A DNA stretch of 6,139 nt from an uncultured Eubacteriales bacterium (GCA_900543475.1 UQRU01000122.1:1-6139), one strand, 5' to 3'. Shown: positions 1-5,993, counted from the first letter of the stretch. The notes: generated by a model not told the origin, from the letters alone. A program made the numbers and translations.

Positions 1-4
1 CCAT
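1..4 (-). CDS. Start codon of a gene leaving the window, probably an IS transposase (partial)
   Basis: An ATG on the minus strand (bases 4-2) follows AGGAGG with an 8-base spacer, a near-ideal clostridial start. Only the first codon and one more base are inside the window, so no protein sequence can be read. The identity as a transposase rests entirely on the IS256-like terminal sequence upstream. Confidence 0.4.
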
Positions 5-76
5 ATAGTAATCCTCCTGTGCCGTGCTTCTATTCTACACCACCCAGGAGGTTTACACAAAACTTGGGACTGTCTC
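1..76 (-). mobile_element. Left end of a probable IS256-family insertion sequence (partial)
   Basis: Read on the minus strand, this stretch begins GAGACAGTCCCAAGTTTTGT and continues GTAAACC. This fits the terminal inverted repeats of IS256-family (mutator-type) elements as I remember them, with a short outer tip followed by a TTTTGTGTAAA core. About 60 bases further in comes a strong ribosome binding site (AGGAGG, bases 13-18) and an ATG at bases 4-2, the layout expected for the transposase-proximal end. The outer boundary is placed at base 76 by resemblance only, and the target duplication cannot be seen because the other end is outside the window. Seen: the motif, RBS and start codon. Inferred: the family. 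An IS with similar ends but another transposase type remains possible. Confidence 0.5.
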
Positions 77-83
77 TTAAAGC

Positions 84-119
84 AAGCGCGAAGATACTCT
101 GAACGGTATCTTCGCGCTT
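84..119. terminator. Perfect 14-bp hairpin, possible intrinsic terminator
   Basis: AAGCGCGAAGATAC (84-97) pairs perfectly with GTATCTTCGCGCTT (106-119) around an 8-base loop. On the plus strand it is followed by a short T run (TTTT, 118-121). On the minus strand the following bases are only weakly T-rich. It lies between the IS end and the 3' end of the lipoprotein gene. It could stop transcription from either side, or be a remnant terminator of a gene displaced by the insertion sequence. Confidence 0.5.
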
Positions 120-203
120 TTGAATGTCTATACAATTGTAAAGCTTTTAGATGTAACACGAGGTATGTTATCCTTGTTTTTATCGCTTTTCTGTTCATAA
201 TGG

Positions 204-229
204 ATAGTACCGTTCGATTTCGGTACTAT
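204..229 (-). terminator. Hairpin just past the lipoprotein gene stop, weak terminator candidate
   Basis: ATAGTACCG (204-212) pairs perfectly with CGGTACTAT (221-229) across an 8-base loop, 12 bases beyond the stop codon of the lipoprotein gene. No real T tract follows on the minus strand, so as an intrinsic terminator it is incomplete. It may instead be a 3'-end stabilising stem. Confidence 0.35.
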
Positions 230-241
230 ACTATTTCTCAA

Positions 242-868
242 TCATTCACCAAACATTTGCAATATCTTTTCCCCATTTTCCCACCATTGACCAACAAAGA
301 GTACAGACGCCTCCTGTCCCTCATAAGGAACAAGCTCATTTGAATCGGCATCGTAAAAGAATTTCACATCAGCCATGGAGTATGTTTCTCCGTTGAATAT
401 CATATCATTTTCCGTGCTCTCCAAGACACCTGAACCAATGCAGTCCTCACATACAATGTTCAATGTATTAGGACTGATATATTTAGGCATAGGATAGTCC
501 ATGTTTGCTTCTTTGGTGGTGTTTTTGAACACACAATTACCGTTTACGGTTGTCCCATCAGGAAGGACTACTCTGGTAAACTGTTCTGCGGTATTGATAA
601 TATCGCCGTTAAATTCGCAGTTCTCAAAAATGATAACTCCAAAATCTCCACTGATTGTTACATCCTCATCAAAGATTAGGTTTTCAACTGTCCGCTCTTC
701 TTCTGCAGCCAGCTCAAATGTAAATTCCGTGGCTTTACTTCTTCCGCTTTCATCCTGCTGACTACTCGAACTATTGTTTGCCTGAGATTGAGTAGCTTCA
801 CCACCGCTGCAAGCGCTCAGAGACATTAGCATAATCAAAGCAAGTGTCAGTGCTAAAATCTTTTTCAT
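242..868 (-). CDS. Small secreted lipoprotein of unknown function
   Basis: I do not recognise this 208-aa protein. It starts with a typical lipoprotein signal: KK at 2-3, a hydrophobic stretch at about 4-17, and the lipobox L17-S18-A19-C20. The mature protein would therefore be lipid-anchored on the outer face of the membrane. Residues 21-45 form a Ser/Gln/Asn-rich linker. From about 50 to 115 there are short alternating strands with Asn/Gly/Asp turns and a repeated FxNCxFNG-like pattern (FENCEFNG at 81-88, GNCVFKN at 110-116). This suggests a small beta-helix or beta-solenoid fold, which is an inference. Further Cys residues lie at 84, 112, 140 and 143. The start is supported by GGGAGGA (875-881) with a 6-base gap to the ATG. 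The gene is AT-rich compared with the helicase and stands alone, between an IS-like end and a structured leader, so it is probably acquired DNA. Confidence 0.85.
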   Translation of the reverse strand: MKKILALTLALIMLMSLSACSGGEATQSQANNSSSSQQDESGRSKATEFTFELAAEEERTVENLIFDEDVTISGDFGVIIFENCEFNGDIINTAEQFTRVVLPDGTTVNGNCVFKNTTKEANMDYPMPKYISPNTLNIVCEDCIGSGVLESTENDMIFNGETYSMADVKFFYDADSNELVPYEGQEASVLFVGQWWENGEKILQMFGE

Positions 869-1092
869 CTTAAGTCCTCCCTATATATAAAAAGTGTGTG
901 CAACCGAAGTTGCACACACCGAAAAACGCAACCCCGATTGTGGCCAAACAAAGCCTGAATAGAAAAGAAAACCTTATGCTACCCAAGTGGGATTACGTTT
1001 TTACCGTAATTCATTTTGGGTAACAATATAAAAGGGTATACTACCCCCTTAGCTAAGGTTAACCTAATTTCAACATTCAACTTTGTTTAGTT
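869..1092 (-). promoter_or_regulatory. Structured 5' leader of the lipoprotein gene, candidate attenuation element
   Basis: About 220 nt lie between the predicted promoter and the start codon, with several compatible stems. Plus-strand pairs are AACCTTA 970-976 with TAAGGTT 1054-1060 (closing), TACCCAA 980-986 with TTGGGTA 1016-1022, and ATTACG 992-997 with CGTAAT 1005-1010. A further pairing, 928-935 with 906-913 (five Watson-Crick pairs, two G-U and a closing G-C), would occupy part of the terminator stem and could act as an antiterminator. I could not match it to a riboswitch or T-box class I know. An 11-codon ORF (979-1014) sits inside but lacks a clear ribosome binding site. Folding is by eye; no energy was computed. 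Confidence 0.45.
894..919 (-). terminator. Intrinsic terminator inside the lipoprotein 5' leader (attenuator)
   Basis: On the minus strand, GTGTGTGCAAC and GTTGCACACAC form a perfect 11-bp stem capped by a stable UUCG tetraloop, followed directly by TTTTT (889-893 region). The next sequence is the ribosome binding site of the lipoprotein gene, whose ATG is only about 25 bases away. No promoter fits between them. Transcripts that start upstream must therefore pass this terminator to express the gene, the usual layout of attenuation. Confidence 0.8.
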
Positions 1093-1097
1093 AAAAA

Positions 1098-1106
1098 ATT
1101 ATACCA
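1098..1106 (-). promoter_or_regulatory. Extended -10 promoter for the lipoprotein transcript
   Basis: The minus strand reads TGGTATAAT, a perfect consensus -10 box (1098-1103) with the TG extension. No good -35 is present at 17 bases, which is acceptable for extended -10 promoters. The surrounding sequence is very AT-rich. Predicted start of transcription is around base 1090. Confidence 0.6.
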
Positions 1107-1140
1107 TATCTTTTTCAAAAAGAATAGATTTATTTTTTAA

Positions 1141-1373
1141 AATTATCTTTATCATTAAATGTAGCAACCCCAGCCGAGGCCGTCAACGGCCGAGATGAAC
1201 GGCCCCTTTCATGCGCCGCCATTGACCGCCCCGCCCGGCCTTGCTCTGCGGTAAACAAGGCGGGCAAGGCCCAGGGGTGCTTGCTCGCCTCCTTTGCTTT
1301 TGAGAGGGTCAGCGGTCAAAATCGGCCGTAATTTGCGACCGATTTCAGAAGGGACTTGCAAAGCCTAGAATCC
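1141..1373. other. GC-rich noncoding block with inverted repeats, possible mobile-element residue
   Basis: Base composition changes abruptly near 1160 from very AT-rich to GC-rich and back near 1375. The block has several dyads: GGCCGT-CA-ACGGCC near 1180, GGCCTTGC (1237-1244) with GCAAGGCC (1264-1271), and AAATCGG with CCGATTT near 1319-1345. On the plus strand about 55 codons are open (about 1164-1330) without a start or a recognisable protein. It reminds me of sequence at the ends of integrative elements in gut Firmicutes, but that is an impression. No gene is called. Confidence 0.35.
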
Positions 1374-1402
1374 TTGCAACCATTGGATTTCTATGATACT
1401 TT
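1374..1402 (+). promoter_or_regulatory. Possible promoter facing the helicase gene
   Basis: TTGCAA (1374-1379) and TACTTT (1397-1402) are separated by 17 bases, with TG one base before the -10. Both boxes are imperfect. It lies about 290 bases upstream of the helicase start. The sequence between (1403-1689) holds one copy of the flanking repeat and no convincing gene. Confidence 0.25.
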
Positions 1403-1484
1403 TTAGATACTAAAAAAACAAGGCACCCAAAATAACAGGCGGAATATTAATATTTTAGCGAAAGCTTTTCCTGTGAAACCACCT

Positions 1485-1525
1485 CAAATACACCTCTATA
1501 TATCTGAATTTGCCGAGTGGGAATC
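1485..1525 (+). repeat. Degenerate direct repeat, upstream copy
   Basis: Begins CAAATACA, followed by a stretch ending TATCTGAA and then TTGCCGAGTGGGAATC. It matches bases 4049-4088 at roughly four of five positions with a single gap, in the same orientation. The two copies bracket the helicase gene. A weaker match may extend about 35 bases further upstream. Confidence 0.5.
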
Positions 1526-1689
1526 CTCTCCCCCAAAAGCTGGGGAAGCCTTATGCGCTGCCAGCTTTATATCGTTGTAGACGATCCAAAGGGGCGTGTC
1601 AGCCGATGATTGACGGTTCAGGCGTGCAGGGAGTAGAATGAATGGGATACCGGTACCGCGGCGGCGGCCTGCGGGGGAGGGGGATAAAC

Positions 1690-3843
1690 ATGCATGATCT
1701 GCTGGCAGGGCTCAATGAGGCCCAGCGGGAGGCGGTGACCTCCACAGAAGGAGTATTCCGGGTCATTGCCGGAGCTGGCTCTGGTAAGACCCGGGCGCTG
1801 TCCTGCCGCTTCGCTTTTCTGGTGGAGGAAGCGGGCATCCTGCCGGGAAACATCCTCTGCGTCACCTTCACCAACAAGTCTGCCACCGAGATGCGCCAGC
1901 GTATCCACGCCCTCACCGGCGACAACGACACCGGATACATCAACACCTTCCATGGTTTCTGCGTCTCCATCCTTCAGGAGGACAGCAGCGCTGTAGGCTA
2001 TCCAAAACGGTTTTTGGTCCTGGATAACGCTGACATCGACGCCATGCTCCAGATCCTCTACGAGGAGCGGGGCCTTTCCCTTCGGGATATGACCTTTCAG
2101 AAAGCCCGGGACATGATTGAGATCCGCAAGCTCGTTCAGGAGCCAGATTACTATAAGGATATGATCGATCTCTCCCTGGAGGTCCTTAGGCAGAAGTATC
2201 TGGATGCAGTACGCCCGGCGGACATGATTTTTTACGGCTATCTCTACCAGGAGAAAAAATGCTTCGGTCTAGATTACAACGACCTTATCAAGTTCACCCT
2301 CCATATTTTCAGCCAGCGGCCGGATCTACGGGAGAAGTGGCAGCAGCGGCTGGAATACATTATGATCGACGAATTCCAGGATATCGATTGGCTTCAGTAC
2401 CAGCTTATGGAGGCGCTGTGCGGATACCATAAAAACCTATTTGTGGTGGGCGACCCGGATCAGACCATTTACTCCTGGCGGGGCGCTGACATCAAATACC
2501 TCTTGGACCTGGACAAGGCTTATCCCGGTACCAGGACCATTTTGATGATGAAAAATTACCGCTCTACGCCACAGATCCTAGCGGCGGCCAACTCTCTCAT
2601 CGACAAAAACCAGTACCGGATAAAAAAAGACCTCATTCCCACCCTGGCCCCCGGGGCTCCTGTCCGTTGCCATCTGGCCGATACCCAGGAAGAGGAGGCC
2701 AAATGGATGGTGGAACAACTCCGCTCCCTTCATGAGGGAGGCGTCCCCTGGCAGGACATGGCTGTCCTCTACCGGGCCCATTACGTCTCCCGGGCGGTGG
2801 AAGAGGCTTTTCTTGGCGCCCAAATCCCCTATGCCATCTATAGCGGCGTACAGTTTTATGGCCGCATGGAGATCCGGGACGCCATCGCCTACCTGCGTAT
2901 GCTGGTCTACCGGGACGACCTCTCCTTTCTGCGGGTGGCCAACGTGCCCAAGCGAAACCTGGGTAAGCGCCGCATGGCGGCCCTCCGGGACTATGCCGCT
3001 GCCCACGATTGCACCCTGTACCAAGCCCTTTTGGACAACCTGGAGGAGGAGCTTTTTCAAGGCACCAAAGCCCGACAGCTTGTAAACCTCGTGGAGAGCC
3101 TCTCCGCCCAGGCGGAGGGACGGCCGGTCTCTGAGGTGCTCACTGCCGTGCTCCAGCAAAGCGGCTACGAGCGGATGCTCCGAACAGAGGGAAGCCAGGA
3201 ACGGCTGGACAATCTGGCCGAGCTCAAGCAGGCCATCTATACATATGAAACCACCTGCGGCGAGGAGGTCACCCTGGAGCATTACCTGGCCCACGTGGCC
3301 CTCCTCGCCAACAGCGATACCGGCGAACGAGGGGACAAGGTGCGTATGATGACCATCCACGCCGCCAAGGGGTTGGAGTTTCCCCACGTCTTTCTCTGCG
3401 GCATGAATGAAGGGATCTTCCCCTCTCGGAAGGTGCGCACCCGCCAGGCCATGGAGGAGGAGCGGCGGCTGGCCTTCGTGGCGCTGACCCGGGCGGAACA
3501 GGGCCTCTCCCTCTCGGCTGCCGGCGGGCGGAATTTCGACGGCGCCCCCCGATATCCCTCCCGGTTCCTGCTGGACATCGACCCAGCCCTGCTGGACTGT
3601 ACTGGGGAGTTCAGCGAAGGCCTGATCCGGGAGGCAAGGGCGGCCATCGAGAGCAGCCAGCGGGATCTGCTTGCCCAGGAGACCCTGGCTACCCTGGTAC
3701 CAGGCCAACGGGTGCGGCACGCGGTGTTCGGTCTTGGGACAGTGTTGGACGTGGACCTGGAAAAGGCGGCCCACGTGATCCAGTTCGACGAATTGTCCAC
3801 CCCCCGTAGTATCTCCTTTAAAGCTCGGCTGGAGCCATGCTGA
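1690..3843 (+). CDS. UvrD/PcrA-like ATP-dependent 3'-5' DNA helicase
   Basis: A superfamily 1A helicase of 717 aa, close to the usual PcrA/UvrD length, expected to unwind DNA in repair, replication restart or plasmid/phage replication. All core motifs are visible: Q motif Q12, Walker A GAGSGKT (28-34), motif Ia around TFTNKSA, Walker B DEFQD (227-231), motif III GDPDQTIYSWRGAD (254-267), motif IV NYRST (289-293), motif V with TIHAAKGLE (555-563), and motif VI EERRLAFVALTRA (590-602). The last ~50 residues (VPGQRVRHAVFGLGTV...) match the C-terminal Tudor-like domain of PcrA that contacts RNA polymerase. The start at 1690 follows a purine-rich GGGGGAGGGGG by 6 bases and gives the family-typical LLxxLNxxQ beginning. 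An in-frame ATG at 1642 would only add a Gly/Arg-rich tail encoded by this RBS region. It looks intact and stands alone. Whether it is the main PcrA or a second, more divergent paralog cannot be told; sequence such as RVIAGAGSGKTRALS departs somewhat from housekeeping PcrA. Confidence 0.93.
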   Translation: MHDLLAGLNEAQREAVTSTEGVFRVIAGAGSGKTRALSCRFAFLVEEAGILPGNILCVTFTNKSATEMRQRIHALTGDNDTGYINTFHGFCVSILQEDSSAVGYPKRFLVLDNADIDAMLQILYEERGLSLRDMTFQKARDMIEIRKLVQEPDYYKDMIDLSLEVLRQKYLDAVRPADMIFYGYLYQEKKCFGLDYNDLIKFTLHIFSQRPDLREKWQQRLEYIMIDEFQDIDWLQYQLMEALCGYHKNLFVVGDPDQTIYSWRGADIKYLLDLDKAYPGTRTILMMKNYRSTPQILAAANSLIDKNQYRIKKDLIPTLAPGAPVRCHLADTQEEEAKWMVEQLRSLHEGGVPWQDMAVLYRAHYVSRAVEEAFLGAQIPYAIYSGVQFYGRMEIRDAIAYLRMLVYRDDLSFLRVANVPKRNLGKRRMAALRDYAAAHDCTLYQALLDNLEEELFQGTKARQLVNLVESLSAQAEGRPVSEVLTAVLQQSGYERMLRTEGSQERLDNLAELKQAIYTYETTCGEEVTLEHYLAHVALLANSDTGERGDKVRMMTIHAAKGLEFPHVFLCGMNEGIFPSRKVRTRQAMEEERRLAFVALTRAEQGLSLSAAGGRNFDGAPRYPSRFLLDIDPALLDCTGEFSEGLIREARAAIESSQRDLLAQETLATLVPGQRVRHAVFGLGTVLDVDLEKAAHVIQFDELSTPRSISFKARLEPC

Positions 3844-3861
3844 TGCCGGGGGAATATGCAG

Positions 3862-3878
3862 CCGTGCCAACGGCACGG
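3862..3878 (+). other. Short hairpin after the helicase gene
   Basis: CCGTGCC (3862-3868) pairs with GGCACGG (3872-3878) across a 3-base loop, 18 bases past the helicase stop. No T tract follows, so it is not a convincing intrinsic terminator. It may protect the 3' end of the mRNA. Confidence 0.3.
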
Positions 3879-3904
3879 GACTGGGGAAAGAACAACCGGT
3901 AAAT

Positions 3905-4001
3905 GGGGCGGCCGTCCCATAGATGGCTAAGGCGGAGACGCCCAAAGCCTGTCGGCCCTATGATGGGGTGCGATTTTGCTACAAAGCAACCGAGGCGCCC
4001 C
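3905..4001. other. Foldable intergenic segment, candidate structured RNA
   Basis: GGGGCG (3905-3910) can close with CGCCCC (3996-4001). Inside are GCCG (3911-3914) with CGGC (3953-3956), a GGCG-GAGA-CGCC hairpin with a GNRA-type loop (3931-3942), and TTGC (3976-3979) with GCAA (3986-3989). Together they give a three-way-junction-like fold. It matches no RNA family I know. Stems are short and GC-rich, so chance folding is a real alternative. Bases 3844-4090 otherwise contain no gene I can support. Confidence 0.25.
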
Positions 4002-4048
4002 TAACAACAGCCGAAATATTTGTGAACGCTTAGCCTGAGCGCGCCCCG

Positions 4049-4088
4049 CAAATACATTTCTCTATATCTGAAACTGCCCAGAGGAATC
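4049..4088 (+). repeat. Degenerate direct repeat, downstream copy
   Basis: Begins CAAATACA, then a stretch ending TATCTGAA and CTGCCCAGAGGAATC. It matches 1485-1525 in the same orientation, about 205 bases past the helicase stop; the other copy ends about 165 bases before the helicase start. Confidence 0.5.
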
Positions 4089-4090
4089 GC

Positions 4091-4144
4091 AAACGAACAA
4101 ACCCCGCAAGGAGATCCAATTTCCATTTACGGGGTTAATCGTTT
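4091..4144. terminator. Large two-part hairpin between convergent genes
   Basis: AAACGA (4091-4096) pairs with TCGTTT (4139-4144), and inside it AACCCCG (4100-4106) pairs with CGGGGTT (4130-4136), with a 23-base loop. It lies between the helicase (plus) and the nucleoside phosphorylase (minus), where a bidirectional terminator is expected. The T tracts on either strand are poor, so efficiency is uncertain. Confidence 0.45.
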
Positions 4145-4202
4145 ATTTCTGTAAGCCAATGTGGGAATTGCGGCATTTATGGTTGGAACGCTGGGAGACA
4201 GC

Positions 4203-4967
4203 CTATAAGGCTAGCCCACATTCCAAGGCCAACGTCATATATTTTTCAGCCTGGGGAAGTCCGTGTAAGGCTAAATCCCGAATCTCCCAGGTATCCTTGC
4301 TAAGGCTATCCGCGCCATATAGAAATTGAATAAAGGGGATATTCCTATATTTCGCCACCGCCAACATGGAAGCGCATTCCATTTCTACGGCTAAGCAGCC
4401 TTCTTGCCTGCGCTCTTGGATGGCGGCTTTGGTTTCCCGGTAGATCCCGTCAGACGTCCAGGTTTTCCCCTTAATATAGGAATAACCCAGGCTTGCTAAA
4501 ACATGCTCCACCGCTTGGATGGAAGCTGGCGCTGCCTCGATTTCCGGCGCGGAAGCAAGGTAATGATAGCTCGTCCCCTCGTCGCGCAGGGCTGCAACAG
4601 GGATAATGATCCGATCCTTTACCTTTCCATCGTCCAGCACACCACAGGAGCCGAATAGGACAAATTTTTTTGCGCCCATGGCAATGATTTCTTCAAACCC
4701 AGCAACGCAGGCAGGGGCGCCGACCCTGGACATATAGAAGGCGATGTCTGTGTTTTTGTAACGGATCTTATAAACCGGTATGACGCCGTTTGCGGAAAAA
4801 AGTGCGCCGATTTTTTGAACCCCATCCAAGGCTGCGTACTTTTGAATAATTTGCTCTGAAAAAGTGGAAACGCATATCTCTGGAAACTGCGCGATCGCCT
4901 TTGTGGTATCAGCGGGGTTGAATAAAGCAGGCTCCAAGATGGCGGGACGCTGGAAAATCGTTTTCAT
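4203..4967 (-). CDS. Nucleoside phosphorylase (PNP/uridine phosphorylase superfamily)
   Basis: A 254-aa cytoplasmic enzyme of the PNP_UDP_1 superfamily, which splits nucleosides with phosphate into free base and ribose-1-phosphate. Family marks: RVGAPACVAGFEEIIAMGAK (81-100) leading to the GSCG glycine motif (106-109), RDEGTSYHYL (128-137), TSDGIYRET (171-179) and the ribose-binding VEMECA motif (194-199). Length fits the family. The start at 4967 is chosen because homology-like sequence begins there and AGGAG (4980-4984) lies upstream, though the 12-base spacer is long. The reading frame stays open upstream to 5099, but that part overlaps the displaced end of the preceding gene. It sits 74 bases after the restored end of the nucleotidyltransferase gene on the same strand, most likely in one operon. 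Purine versus pyrimidine specificity cannot be decided here. Confidence 0.88.
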   Translation of the reverse strand: MKTIFQRPAILEPALFNPADTTKAIAQFPEICVSTFSEQIIQKYAALDGVQKIGALFSANGVIPVYKIRYKNTDIAFYMSRVGAPACVAGFEEIIAMGAKKFVLFGSCGVLDDGKVKDRIIIPVAALRDEGTSYHYLASAPEIEAAPASIQAVEHVLASLGYSYIKGKTWTSDGIYRETKAAIQERRQEGCLAVEMECASMLAVAKYRNIPFIQFLYGADSLSKDTWEIRDLALHGLPQAEKYMTLALECGLAL

Positions 4968-5041
4968 ACTTTGCGCTATCTCCTGACGAACAAAAAGTAG
5001 AGGGCCATGTATGGGGTGCGAACATACCTGGGGCGAGGGAA

Positions 5042-5165
5042 CTACGAGGGAAAGAATTGGCAAAATAGCTCTGCCAGATAGGCTTCCCCAGCTTTGCAAA
5101 ATTCATTATAATTGCCAATCAGCGCTTGGCCCGTAGGGGTCACGGAGGAAGCGCCCCCTGTTTTG
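5042..5165 (-). pseudogene. Out-of-frame end of the ModE-type domain
   Basis: If one G is removed from the run at 5166-5173, translation continues as RGGKTGGASSVTPTGQALIG and then a helical tail with YNEF and AELF, ending in TAG at 5042-5044. This is the expected GGxxGGxxxLTPxGxxLL pattern that ends the ModE N-terminal winged helix. As read, the upstream frame leaves this track after the glycine pair and ends at 5106 with unrelated residues. This stretch is therefore the displaced 3' part of the preceding gene rather than a separate one. Confidence 0.8.
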
Positions 5166-5945
5166 CCCCCCCCGGGTGCGCTCCAAAACGGGACAGCCAA
5201 TGTTTTGCTCTATGTTGGCGATGATCTTGCGGCCCTTGGTATAGGAGATCCCCATGCAGCGGCAAGCATCTAACAGGGAGCCCAGCTCTTGGGTCAATTG
5301 CAGCAATTGATGGGCGCCTGGGCCATAGAAAAGGGTTTTGCCCAATAGCTGAAAGCGAAAGGCAGGCCGGAGGGTTTCTTGCCAATGGGAAAGCACCTGC
5401 TGGCAAGCGTCGCGATCCTGGACGTGGGCCAGGACCCCTTCGTCCTCCACTTCCAGGAGCGTGCGGGGCACCCCGGCAGCCCGGATGGCGCCGGCCAACC
5501 CATGGTCGCCCTGATAGGACAGGATCTGGGGGATCAAGCCTGCGGCCATACGAATGGGATGGCCTGGCCGCCCCTGGTAGACGGGGATGCAAAGGTCGCC
5601 GTTTGCGTTCAACAACTGGCGGACCGTTTCTACGGAAAACAGGGGGATATCGGTATGGACGATCAAAACGGCCCCGCACTTACCTTGCAAAAAGCGTAAT
5701 CCAACCTTAATGCTATCCAGCATCTCGCCGTCTTTCGAGCTACGCAAAAAGGAAACATTCATATGGGGGGCCAGCTTTTCCACGCGATCCTCATCGGCGC
5801 CGCAAACGACGACCCGCTCCACACCCGCCTGCTGGAAGGTCAAAATGCAGCGTTTTATGGCGTTTGTGTCGCCCACTTTTTTCCCGGGGTCAAACTGGCG
5901 TTGTTCCCGGGCTTTTCCTGCGGCAATGATCAAAGCAGCCGTCAT
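5106..5945 (-). CDS. MocA-like nucleotidyltransferase fused to ModE-type DNA-binding domain, frameshifted near its 3' end
   Basis: As read, 279 aa. Residues 1-190 are an NTP-transferase domain like the molybdenum cofactor cytidylyl/guanylyltransferases: LIIAAGK (5-11), HTDIPLF (98-103, with the likely metal-binding Asp99), and GRPGHP (125-130), followed by EDEGVL (167-172). Residues from about 200 on are a ModE-type winged helix: ACRCMGISYTKGRKIIANIE (227-246) is its recognition region and CPVLERTRGG (251-260) its wing. This two-domain design is, to my knowledge, found in clostridia near molybdenum hydroxylase genes. After residue 260 the frame is lost at a G8 run; with one G fewer the protein would be 300 aa ending at 5042. 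The start at 5945 is chosen for GAGGT (5953-5957), 7 bases upstream; a GTG at 5972 is in frame but has no such site. The usual RMG-type loop after AAG is absent. The role of the ModE part (molybdate sensing or gene control) is an inference. Confidence 0.85.
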   Translation of the reverse strand: MTAALIIAAGKAREQRQFDPGKKVGDTNAIKRCILTFQQAGVERVVVCGADEDRVEKLAPHMNVSFLRSSKDGEMLDSIKVGLRFLQGKCGAVLIVHTDIPLFSVETVRQLLNANGDLCIPVYQGRPGHPIRMAAGLIPQILSYQGDHGLAGAIRAAGVPRTLLEVEDEGVLAHVQDRDACQQVLSHWQETLRPAFRFQLLGKTLFYGPGAHQLLQLTQELGSLLDACRCMGISYTKGRKIIANIEQNIGCPVLERTRGGQNRGRFLRDPYGPSADWQL

Positions 5946-5993
5946 TGGCAGTACCTCGATGGATTTATGCACGTTCTATAGATCGATAAAAAA

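Noticed and set aside
1536..1551. A 16-base word (AAAGCTGGGGAAGCCT) found again inverted at 5080-5095
   Set aside because: The second copy is coding sequence of the ModE end and similarity does not extend beyond the word, so I treat it as coincidence.
1642..1689. An upstream start for the helicase at 1642
   Set aside because: It has a fair GGGAG site, but the added residues are a Gly/Arg-rich translation of the purine-rich RBS region; UvrD/PcrA proteins normally begin as at 1690.
2578..3945. A 455-codon open frame on the minus strand opposite the helicase
   Set aside because: It lies antisense to a gene with all helicase motifs, has no recognisable protein features, and long antisense frames are common in GC-rich coding DNA.
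3903..4001. A 33-codon Arg-rich plus-strand ORF after the helicase
   Set aside because: No ribosome binding site before its ATG and no known protein; the sequence is better described as a foldable intergenic segment.
4158..4222. AATGTGGG (4158-4165) and CCCACATT (4215-4222) as a terminator of the phosphorylase gene
   Set aside because: One arm lies inside the coding sequence, the loop is about 50 bases and no T tract follows; the hairpin at 4091-4144 is a better candidate.
4968..5099. A longer start for the nucleoside phosphorylase at 5099
   Set aside because: The extra 44 residues do not resemble the family, overlap the displaced ModE end, and the start at 4967 has its own AGGAG site.
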